Source: Mastigamoeba balamuthi
Lineage: Eukaryota > Evosea > Mastigamoebida > Mastigamoebidae
Length of the DNA stretch: 39,278 bases
Direction of reading: 5' to 3'
NCBI GenBank assembly: GCA_902651635.1
Contig: CACRSC010001472.1
Span: 1-39,278 of the forward strand
A program made the translations under genes and the position numbers. Of this stretch, positions 9,497 through 18,545 are shown one piece after another. The stretch's first letter is position 1. Each line of letters begins with the position of its first letter. The notes beneath the pieces are model-generated. The model did not search any database. It saw nothing but the letters and a program-made list of their open reading frames with translations, and was not told the DNA's origin.

Positions 9497-9612
9497 GTTT
9501 TGCTCTGCCAGTGGAGGTGGCGATCAATGGAACGGGTGCGCGTCTGCCTGAGAAATGATGGAATACTGGTATAAACTGCGGTGCAGAAACGCTTAAAAAG
9601 CGACAAGCCCCA

Positions 9613-9670
9613 TTGACGTGTCGGGTGCGGTTGGCGAAGTGCGGAGTTGCGGCGTTGCGGGGTCAGTTTC
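9613..9670 (-). promoter_or_regulatory. Conserved 58-bp upstream block of the fourth B copy
   Basis: Same block as at 944-1001 with about four substitutions, 117 bp before the ATG at 9496. The sequence on the gene side of it (9497-9612) does not resemble the other copies, so its survival at the same distance suggests selection. Confidence 0.5.
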
Positions 9671-10151
9671 GATTCGGTCCCGGCCGGTGTGTGCGCGACG
9701 TTTCCGGGGAATGCTGTGCAGAGACCCTCCTCGTCCCGCTGCACGAACACACGCTGCTGCAGGCGCAGCGTCTCCTCGGGGGTTTTCGTGTCCGCGTTGA
9801 GGTTGTTTTTCCCTCACGCACACCTGCTGGAATCCGATGTCACGATGCGGCAGGAATCGGAACAGGAGGTCGTCCCTCTGAGTGAGAATGGGATTCAAGC
9901 AGTATGACGTCACTTCGTCCGAGTACTCGGCATGTGATTCCATGTGCCTACGACCTGGACGTCGCCGATTCCGCGGGTAACGGAGACCTCAGCGACGAGT
10001 ACACGACCGCCTGCGCGCAGCCAGCCTCATGACACCTACCGCGCAGCGCTCCCCGACAAGGCCGTGGACCCCCGGCACGTCGAGCGGCGACGTGGCGGGC
10101 AACGCGCTGTCGCAGCCCTGGTGCCCCTCCCCCGCAAGGTAGACATCGCCG

Positions 10152-10275
10152 CCCACCATCTCCTACGAGCCCATCCAGCCCTGCGGCACCCAACACCGGT
10201 GGGCACGCGCAGGCTGTGGCAACAAGGCCATCGATTGGGACGAGGAGTGCGACGGGGGGATTTTCTGCGATGGCT

Positions 10276-10277
<2 letters not shown>
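10152..10277 (+). pseudogene. Remnant of a Cys-rich DUF4215-like repeat protein
   Basis: One plus-strand frame reads PTISYEPIQPC and then CGNKAIDWDEECDGGIFCDGC. This matches the CGxGxxDxxEECDxGxxxxGDGC pattern of the DUF4215 extracellular Cys-rich repeat. An in-frame stop lies just upstream and a CT dinucleotide run follows directly, after which the more protein-like frame is a different one. It could be an exon of an uncharted gene, but I see no complete model. Confidence 0.35.

Positions 10278-10330
<53 letters not shown>
10277..10330. repeat. (CT)27 dinucleotide microsatellite
   Basis: An uninterrupted CT/TC run of 54 bases immediately follows the Cys-rich motif. Slippage here would change the downstream frame. 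Confidence 0.95.
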
Positions 10331-10333
<3 letters not shown>

Positions 10334-10594
10334 GGCTCCTGCGAGGTCACAGACATCGCTTTCGACGCATTCGCGGACACGCACACGCTGCGACAGAGGT
10401 GCTCTGCCAGAGCATGCCCCTTAGTCAACGGCAGGCAACAGGCTCAGGCTCTGTGAGTGGCGAGGGCAGCAACACGTGTTTGCTCTCCTTTGCTGTATCA
10501 GTGTGTTTTGCTGGCGGCTGGGCAGTCCGCGTGGCCTTGGCGCTACCAAGGGTCTGGCCGCGGCCCAGCCGGCGCTGTCGTCCCATGGCGCACC

Positions 10595-11869
10595 TCAGGC
10601 GGCGGGGTGCGCAAACTGCGTGGCCGCCTGCAGCACCAGCTTCTCTGCAACGGGGTGGTGGGGTGCGCCCGTGAGTGCGTGCAGTGCAGCGCGATGGGTG
10701 TGCGTACCCTTCTCCTCGTAGTCCTTGATCGTGAACTGCAGCTTCACCTCGGCGTCCTTGAGCGCCTCGGTCACGGCGCTGATCTCGAAGAGGTCCTCGA
10801 GCGCCTTGTCGCTCAGCTCGCTCACGCTCGACTGCATCTCCTTCCACAGCTCGCTCTCCCTGCGGCCGCCGCGCTGTCAGACCCCGAGTGCTGTGCGCCC
10901 GTGGCTGCCGCACATGGGGACGAGGAAGAAGTTGTAGAACTTGAGGAGGACGTTGCGCGTGATGCGGTCCTTGATGCGCCCGAACTGCCGCTTGGTGAGG
11001 TCCACGACGTCGGCGTCCGAGGGCTCCGCGCCGGCGCCGCCGCGCTGGTTCTCGGTGAGGTCCCAGTAGATGGTGCGCGTGCTGTAGAACTCGTCCATGC
11101 AGCGCTCGCGGCACTGCCTGGCCACGCGCTCCACAAACCTCGCGTACTGGTCCTTGACAAAGTGCACAAAGTACGGGTACATCTCCACGTCCCTCGCGTC
11201 CACCCGCCCCGACGCCGCCCCGCACCCCGACGACGACGACGACGACGACGACGCCGACAGCAGGCCGCCGGCGCACCGCGAGCGCAGGGCGCGCGACTCG
11301 GCGGCCATGGACTCGGCGATCTCGGCGAGGCGCCTGACGACGTAGACGGCGCGCTCGGTGAGCTGGACGATGAGGGGCTCGAACGTCTCCTGGGCCTTGG
11401 AGCGCGCGAGGTCGCTGGCGGCCCACGAGAAGTTGGGGACGTTGTGCAGCTTGGGGATGCCGGCCGCCGTGGCCACGTCGTCGCGCGAGATGTCGGTGAT
11501 GTCCGTGTGGTCCGAGACGGCCTTGAACTCGGCCAGCAGCCGCTCAAACTGCTGCCCTCCGTAGAGCTTGTTCTGCCAGTGCGGCACACCCCACTCGGCC
11601 GCGTCCACCGCGATCGGCAGCCCGCGCGAGTCCGCCCACTGCGCCTCCACTGCAATGCACGCGAATGTGCCCGTCAGTGTTGCCTTGGCCGACCAAAAGC
11701 AAACGGCAGCGCACAACAGCGCTGTCTGAGATCTATCACAGCAGAGCACAGGGGGCACCAGCACACAAACTGGGAGGAGAAGGCCCGCCCTGGCTTGCAG
11801 CGCCCGAGCACACACACAGCAGCGCAACGCAACACAAGCGCAGCACAGTGCACCACCACCACCACCACC

Positions 11870-11908
<39 letters not shown>

Positions 11909-14065
11909 GAAACACAGCAACAAACGCAACAACGGAAAAGCAAGCACAGAGGCACGCGAGGAGATGGAGGACGTACGGCCAGCCTGCGCGCGCTCCTGCT
12001 CGAGGGTCTGGCCGTTGACGGCGGGGTTGCCGTCGGCGGTGCCCGAGAGCAGCCTCTCGACGGCGCGCAGGAACTCGGTGACGTGCTGCGACGCCACGAG
12101 CCTGAAGAACGCGGGGCTCAGGGCGGCCGCCTGCTGCGTCTGCTCGCCCAGCGCGCGCTCGCTCTCGGCCCTGCGCTGGCGCAGGATCCTCATGATGCGC
12201 GGCGCGCTGTCCTGGTACGCGCGCCACACGGCCCCCGCCACGTGCTTGACAAACGCGTTGGCGCCCACGCAGCGCGCCGCCCGCTTGTCGTACTGCAGCT
12301 GCTCGAGCGTCGCCAGGTCGCGCCGCGCGGCCTGCATGAGGCGCTCGCGGTAGGCCTCGGGCTCGAGGCCCTCGGTCTCGCGGGGCAGCGTCACAAAGTA
12401 GGCCTTGAGGTCGGGGACGCCGCCGGCCGTCAGGTAGCGGTTGACGGCCTTGTTGGTCGCGAACGCCCGCAGCTGCGCGTGGACGCCCGTGAAGACAAAG
12501 ACCGTCCGCACGAGCTCGGGGTCGACCTGCTTGACGAGCTCCAGCACGTAGTCGCCGCCCGGCGGCAGCGCGAGGCCCGCGTCGGCGCCGTGGCGCACCG
12601 CCACGATCGTCCTGTGCGTGGGCGCCGCCAGCCGCAGCGCCAGCTGCTCGCGCGCCCGCGACTCGTCGCTGGCCTCGGCCAGCAGCCCGGGCGTGTCGAT
12701 CAGCGTCGCCGTCAGCGCCGCCGCGCTCTCCCACTGCAGCACGACGGGCTCCGCGCCGACGACGCCCGCGCCCTCGCCCTGGCGGCGCGCGATCTCGGCG
12801 CCGAGGTCCGCGGGGGCCACGGGACAGTCGCTGCCGCAGTCGGGCGAGGCCGTGTCGCGCTTGAGGACGAGGTGGGGCTGCGCGGCGTGGGCGGCGCTGT
12901 GCACGGCGTTGACCAGCAGCGGGCGCCGCGTGCTGAAGCCCGCGGGGTAGTTGAACGGCCGGCCCAGCAGCGCCTCGACCAGCGCCGACTTGCCCTGGCC
13001 CTTCTGCCCGATGATCACGATCTCGGGCGTCTCCAGCTGTATGTTCAGCCTGCACGTTCCATTTTTAGCGTTTGTCCGGCACTTGCGGGACAAAGAACCC
13101 GAATTGCATCATTTCCTTTTCCGCTAAAGGAAATGTACGGAAATCAGGCAGCGCGAGGAAACGCCTGCGCCACGTCACATAGTAAAACTGCATTCGGGGT
13201 GATATCAAGGGAGGAGACGGGGGAAACGCCTGCGCTTGCGTCACCACTGGGGGTTCGCCAACCGTTTGGAGGGCGAAGGGGCACGCACTCGCGGCTGAAG
13301 CGCTGCAGCTTGTCGAACGACGTGAAGACGTCTGCGGGCAGCTGCTCGAAGACGTCGGTGGGCTCGAGCTTGGTGGCGCTGAGCGACGCCTCGTCGGCCT
13401 CGTCGTCGAGCTGCGGCGCCGCGCTGGCCTTCTGCGCCGCCCCGAGCTCCGCCGCGCGCTGCTGCGACCTCGCGAGCTCGGCCTCGGCCGCCTTCCTGCG
13501 CTCCTCCGACTCGGCCTCTGCGCGCTTCTGCCTCTCGCGCCTCGCCGTCTCCTCCTCGACGTCTGCGCGGGAATTCAAACTCAAACTCAACTCCGGCACA
13601 ACAAATCGAAATCCACCCGTGCAGGAGGTTGCCAGGCGCCGTCCGGTGGTGCCGGCCACCACTCCCGCCCCCTGGCCCGCGCGAAGGGGCGCGTCGCGGC
13701 CCGCTGGCCCCGCTGCAGAGGCTGGAATACTGCGCCAGTAGGGCAAAGAGGCGACTTTTCGCTACGGGACCACGCGTGACTCAACGCAGGCAATTCCCAA
13801 AGCGCTGATTTCTGTATCGAGGGTGGCGAGGGGAAGAGACCGCTGGGGTGGGGGGTTGTGGGCGCCCAGGCAGCGTACCGTCCTCGTGGTCGACGCCGCC
13901 GGAGCTCTGGTCGTCGAAGCTGCTCTCGCTGCGCGTGTGCTTGCGGCGCTTCTCGCCGTCGCGGTCGCCCTTCTTCTTCCTGCGCTCCTTCTCCTTGGGC
14001 GGCGCGACGACGGGCGACGCGGCCGGCGCGGCCAGCGGGTCGACCTTGGGCGTGGTCTCAGCCAT
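10595..14065 (-). CDS. Dynamin-like GTPase (DRP5/ARC5/Dlp-type), six exons
   Basis: Model: exons 14065-13879, 13562-13289, 13049-11977, 11649-10914, 10859-10708, 10644-10595. The phases close to give 823 aa. Residues 1-150 are a charged, Lys/Arg/Glu-rich extension with coiled-coil character. The GTPase domain follows: P-loop GQKGQGKS (168-175), switch Thr in GFSTRRP (about 194), DTPG (272-275). The usual G4 TKxD is replaced by FTGVH (340-344). The stalk carries NKLYGGQQFERLLAEF, and a GED-like helix ends the protein (ALEDLFEISAVTEALKD). There is no PH or proline-rich domain. FNYPAGFSTRRP next to the P-loop recalls the DRP5/ARC5 clade, whose amoebal Dlp members act in cytokinesis; that role here is inference. 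A poly-Ser run lies in exon 4. It is divergent from the EF-hand gene at 14412. Confidence 0.85.
11650..11976 (-). other. Dynamin intron 3, length a multiple of three with no stop
   Basis: Donor GTACGT, acceptor ATTGCAG, 327 nt. The intron reads through in frame as poly-Cys and poly-Gly from GTT and GGT triplet runs. It is called an intron because removing it rejoins the conserved stalk sequence (LEAQWADSRG) and because its inside is low-complexity and unlike any dynamin. Confidence 0.75.
11851..11908. repeat. CAC/CAA trinucleotide microsatellite
   Basis: Tandem CAC units followed by CAA units, within dynamin intron 3. Confidence 0.95.
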
Positions 14066-14411
14066 TCGGTAATTGAATTCGAATCGAATCGGGATTTTAA
14101 TAACAAAGGAAAAAAACCCAACAGCGCCCGCCTGTTTGTTGTGCCGGAGATATTATCTGGCGGTTTGAATCGTCCGTTAGATTTGTCGAGCCTCCCGTCG
14201 AAGCGTGCCCAGCCAACTCCCGTTGCCCGGGCGCCTCCAGTGGCCACCGCTGGTGACCCGGCGTGGGGGGACTGCCCGCGATCTGTGACGTCAGCGCCGT
14301 GACGTGTGTTTTCGGTTGCTCGCACATACCAAAGCGCACCCCCATTTCATTAAATCGTGAAAGCCGGTCGTTAGGGGCTCAATTCGCAAACCCACCCCCC
14401 ACACAAAGAGA
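14066..14411. promoter_or_regulatory. Bidirectional promoter region, dynamin / EF-hand gene
   Basis: These 346 bp lie between two divergent ATGs. The stretch is AT-richer than the flanking exons and holds the motif GGAGATATTATCT at 14146-14158, which recurs exactly upstream of the SLC44 gene. There is no coding sequence. Confidence 0.5.
14146..14158. promoter_or_regulatory. AGATAT-type motif GGAGATATTATCT
   Basis: A 13-base motif about 81 bp upstream of the dynamin ATG. The same 13-mer is at 15616-15628, and related AGATAT motifs lie upstream of Trk, ABCF and RasGAP. Candidate core-promoter or factor site. Confidence 0.4.
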
Positions 14412-15183
14412 ATGGCGAAGAAGGAGACCGAGATCTCGAGCGACATGATCGAGGAGGTGTTCCAGGTCTACGACGCTGGTGCGCCCCGCGCCCCCCTGCC
14501 GTCGTCTCCCACTACAGTTTTCTTTTCCCCGCCCTGCCGCCTCGGTTTTTTGTGCGGTTTTCAATTTACGACGCGAAGGCAACGCCCCTCGCCTTTGTGT
14601 GGGTTTCAAAATGAATCTTTTTAATTAACAGCCGTCGTTCTCTCCGCCCTCGCCCCTCGCCCCCCCGCCCCCTCTGGCGCGCAGACCACGACGGCAAGGT
14701 GGCCAAGGACAGCGTGCCCGACATCTTCAGGGCGCTGGGGCGCGCGCCGACGAGCGCGCAGGTGGCGGAGATACTCAAGGAGTGCAAGGAGTTCTGCGAG
14801 CTGCCCGACGTCAAGAACGTCGTGCGCAAGTTCCAGATCAAGACCCCGCGCGCGCTCGAGGAGGACATGACCAACTGCTTCCGCGCCTGCGACAGGGCAC
14901 GCTCGCCCAGCCCCCGCCGGCGCTCTGTGAATGTCGGGGCGTTAACATTTGTATTTTCGCGTGAATCTGTGAATCTGCGAATCTGTGAATCTCTCCCTCC
15001 GTGCAGGAGGGCAGCGGGCAGGTGCACGAGGCGGAGCTGAGGCAGACGCTGACGACGCTCGGCGACTGCATGAAGCCCACAGAGGTCGACGAGATCCTCA
15101 AGGCCGTGACGGTCAACAGGGACGGGTTCATCGACTACGACAAGCTCGTGGAGGTGCTCATCGAGGGCTACCCCGTCGACTGA
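14412..15183 (+). CDS. Calmodulin / myosin essential light-chain-like EF-hand protein
   Basis: Exons 14412-14478, 14685-14896, 15007-15183; 151 aa, the normal size for this superfamily. It is a four-lobe EF-hand protein. EF1 has a DADHDGKV loop but Ser instead of Glu at position 12. EF2 is degenerate (ELPDVKNVVRKF). EF3, formed across the second splice junction, is canonical (DREGSGQVHEAE). EF4 starts with Thr and ends with Lys (TVNRDGFIDYDK), so probably does not bind calcium. One good loop out of four is typical of myosin light chains and regulatory calmodulin-like proteins; which of these it is cannot be decided here. The second intron needs a GC donor (AGG|GCACGC); no GT in the area gives the EF3 loop. 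Confidence 0.85.
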
Positions 15184-15729
15184 GCCTGAGCCTGAGCTCC
15201 CCCCCAGCTCAGCCCCCCTGGGCACCGACGCTGGTTGTTGTTCCCCCCCACCCCACCTCACCCTTGAAGAGGGGCCTCGTGACAGTCAAAACCACCGTTC
15301 CATTCCTCCCCTCCAGCCTCGAGAGAGCCACCGCCGCACCCGCTGGTGAGGAGGGCGGGAGAGCCCCCCTTTGCTGCTGCGCTTGTTGTGCCAACAACTC
15401 TGATCCGTATGCCATTTGCTCGCCTCGGAGAATTCTCTCACCGCCGGGGGGCATCCGGGGATGTGCTCCCCCCCTCACCCGTCCGCCCTCCCTCCTGCAG
15501 GAGCTCGACGTTTGTCGGTTAAGTTCAGTTTCTTTCTTTGCAGTCGGTTTGAAATCTATCTTACTGTCCGAAATTCAATCAGCGAATTCAGCAGCAGCCC
15601 ACCGCCACCTGCAGCGGAGATATTATCTCGGCGCCTGGCGAACTGTTTTGGAAATATCCGCTGGGTCCAAAAATAGGCCCAAGAGGCCATTTTCTTGTGT
15701 AAACAGGGCAGTGCCCCCGTGCGGTGTCG
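15184..15729. other. Intergenic region upstream of SLC44-like gene
   Basis: 546 bp with C-rich runs and no convincing coding sequence. It contains GGAGATATTATCT at 15616-15628, about 102 bp before the next ATG. A frame open across it continues the following exon only by chance. Confidence 0.5.
15616..15628. promoter_or_regulatory. AGATAT-type motif GGAGATATTATCT
   Basis: Exact repeat of the 13-mer at 14146-14158, about 102 bp upstream of the SLC44-like ATG. Confidence 0.4.
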
Positions 15730-18195
15730 ATGGGTGCGTGCTGCTGCCGCAAGAAGCGCGTGTCCGCGGCCGAGGACGAGGGCTACGGCCCCAAGGGGCG
15801 CCGCTCGTGCCACGACCTCTTCTTCCTGCTGCTCTTCATCGCCTTCTGGGCCGGCATGGTCGCCGTCGCCTACAAGGCCTTCCAAATGGGCGACCTCAGG
15901 CGGTGCGCGATTCCCACCCCTGCCCTCGGTGCCCGCGAGAACCGTCGAGAGCCGTCTTTGGCGCCGGGAAAACTGACGCGAGAGCCGCCAGCCTGAAGCA
16001 GGGGACGGACATGTACGGGAACATCTGCGGGGAGGACAACACGGGGGCCAACAGCCCGGTGCTCAGGGCGTTCCAGCAGGACCTCCGCGGCATGCCGTAC
16101 CTCTACTGGCCGACGCCGCTCGACACGGGCGTGCAGGTCTGCGTGGCCGAGTGCCCGCCGTCGACGCCCAGCGCGAGCAGGCTCGTGAAGATGCTACTGC
16201 CCACGGCGCTCGGGGGCAACGCGACGGGCATGGTCTGCCTCTACAACGTCACCGAGGACGTCTACGAGGCGGTCCTCGACGGGTCGTGCTGGCCGCCGTA
16301 CAAGGCGACGGCGCTGCTGGGCAGATGCGTGCCGGACCTCTCGAGCCTCGCGCAGCTCACGTCGCTGTTCAAGTCGGCGTACGAGAACATCAGCGAGACC
16401 AAGAACGCGACGTCGCCCGTCAACGCGTCGGCGGTGGCCAACCTCGACTTCCAGACGGCCGTCAAGGCCATGTTCACGGCCATCAACGCGCGCGAGATGC
16501 TCACGCAGGTCATGCACGACATCCTCGAGTCGTGGCGGCTGATCCTCGTGCTCATCGCCGTCAGCGTCGTCGTGTCGTGGCTGATGCTCTGGGTCATGCG
16601 CATCTTCGCGGGGTTCATCGTGTGGATGATGATCCTCCTCGCCATCGGCATCCTCTTCGCCGTGACGGTCGTCCTCTGGAAGTTCGGCTACGACCTCAAG
16701 ACCCGCCTCGAGAAGACGCCCGCGGACCAGCGGCTCGACGCCGACGTCAACCGGCAGAAGGCGCTCGAGATCAGCGCCTACGTCTTCCTCGGCATCGACG
16801 TGATCCTCGTCTTCATCGTCTTCGCGCTGCGCAAGCGCATACAGCTCGCCATCGGGATCATCAAGGAGAGCAGCAGGGCGCTCGGCTCGATGCCCTCGAC
16901 GTTCTTCTTCCCCTTCTTCACCTGCCTGCTGCACGCGGCCTTCCTGGCGTACTGGGTCCTCGTGTTCTGGTGCGCTGTTTGGGTGGCCCGGCCCTCGCTG
17001 ACGTGTCGGCGACCCGCAGTTACCTGTCGACGGCCGCGACGGTGCCGAACAACGTCCAGGCCGCCAAGTCGACGGTGTACGGGTACAAGGTAGACCACCT
17101 CGTACGCTACCTCGGGATCTACCACCTCTTCGGGCTGTTCTGGACGACGCAGTTCATCGCGGCGATCCACGACACCACCATCGCGGGCGCGGTGGCCTCG
17201 TGGTACTGGGTCATTGACAAAAAGGTTCCTGCTCTTCGCCCACCCCCCGTTCTTCATTCAGTTCGGTAGGGGTTTTCCACTCCTGTGAGGGTCTGGGCAT
17301 TGTGATCGACGCGATGAGAGATCTCGTACGGGCTTATTATACGCGGCGGGCCGTAAAAGTGGCTTCCTGTTCTTGGGACAGTCACCGTGTGATGGACCAC
17401 AGGAAGCCAAGTCCAGTGTAACTAACGCCCATTGGAAAGAAGGAGGTGCCGAGGTTCGTTGCGTGGAGGTTCCTGCTGACGCGCGTGCTGCGGTACCACC
17501 TGGGGTCGCTGGCCCTGGGCTCGCTTATCGTCGCGATCATCCAGATGATCCGCGCGATGCTGCGCTACGCCGAGTACCACCTGCGCGGCCACGCAGAGTA
17601 CCGCATCGTCAAGTGGGTCCTGCGCGGCCTGCAGTGCTGCTTCTGGTGCATCGAGAAGATCGTCAAGTTCATCAACCGCCACGCGTACATCATGATCGCC
17701 ATCAAGGGCGACGGCTTCTGCAGGAGCGCCGCGCGGGCATTCACGCTGCTGCTGTCCAACGTGCTGCGCGTCGGCGTCGTCAACAGCATCAGCACGTTCC
17801 TGCTCTTCATCTTCCGCATCATGATCGTGTCGGTCACGTGCCTGATCGCGGCGCTGGTGCTGCAGGACCAGGGCCTGCACTTCTGGATCGTCCCCGTGCT
17901 CGTCATCGGCGTGGGCTCGTGGGTCGTGGCCTCGGTGTTCGCGTCGATCTACCACATGGCCATCGACACGATACTGCTGTCGTTCTGCGAGGACTCGGAC
18001 AGGAACAACGGGACGCCCGACAGGCCCTACTTCATGAGCGCCGCGCTGCGGGCGTTTGTCGACGGGCACATGAAGAAGAAGACCGACGTCGACGCGCAGA
18101 TGACGGGGGTGTCCAAGTCCAAGTCCAGCGCCGGCGGCAAGGATGCCAAGGAGGTGCCCCTCGAGACCAGAGGGAACGAGATGCCCAAGAACTGA
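15730..18195 (+). CDS. Choline transporter-like protein (SLC44/CTL family)
   Basis: Exons 15730-15902, 15992-16969, 17020-17224, 17443-18195; the phases close to give 702 aa, normal for the family. The N-terminus is MGACC, a possible lipid-modification site, followed by TM1 (LFFLLLFIAFWAGMVAVAY). The family phrase LKQGTDMYGNICG forms exactly across the first splice junction. A large extracellular loop with paired Cys and NxT/S sites follows (about 60-235), then a bundle of about nine helices. C-terminal signatures include RYHLGSLALGSLIVAIIQ, AYIMIAIKGDGFCRSA and FCEDSDRNNG. Family members move choline or related substrates across plasma or organelle membranes; the substrate here is not shown. 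The cytosolic tail is Lys/Ser-rich. Confidence 0.9.
17361..17408. repeat. 10-bp inverted repeat inside SLC44 intron 3
   Basis: GGCTTCCTGT at 17361-17370 is exactly mirrored by ACAGGAAGCC at 17399-17408, leaving a 28-base loop. It could fold the intron RNA. A branch-site-like CTAAC follows near 17422. Confidence 0.6.
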
Positions 18196-18545
18196 GCGAC
18201 CCGCTGTAATACGACACTGCAACGCTCGCACTCACCCCGCCACACACTGCCACACCCTGTACGAGTAGACCGAGAGAGAGAAGACAATTGCAACAAAAAA
18301 ACGAATATGCACCACCAGTCGCGCGACCACGGCGTGCGGCACGTCCTAGCACCAAAACGCCTGCCTGCGCGGCCCCGGGACCCGCGTGGCGTCGTGCGGT
18401 GCCTCGTCTTGCTGTGGTCGCGCCGCCCCCGGGGCAGAAATCAACCCATATTGCCGTGACATTTGCGTCAATATCTGACGTCAGAGTACCATCACTTTTT
18501 CTCTTCCTCAGCTAGCCGAGAGGAGGCGCCTTTTAATCCCCGCAA
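18196..18545. other. Intergenic region between SLC44 and ABCF genes
   Basis: 350 bp with no gene. The distal end is AT-richer with CAATATCTGACGTCAG near 18469-18484, an AGATAT-type motif (read on the other strand) about 70 bp before the ABCF ATG. Confidence 0.5.

Larger units (their letters stand above)
9671..10594. other. Intergenic region with repeat and gene remnant
   Basis: No intact gene is supported between the fourth B copy and the 3' end of the dynamin gene. The stretch holds a remnant of a Cys-rich protein (10152-10277) running into a CT microsatellite. The long open frames on both strands are low-complexity and I do not regard them as genes. Confidence 0.45.

Noticed and set aside
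10457-13741. 1094-codon plus-strand frame opposite the dynamin gene
   Set aside because: It lies antisense to clear GTPase exons, spans their introns and has no domain-like sequence.
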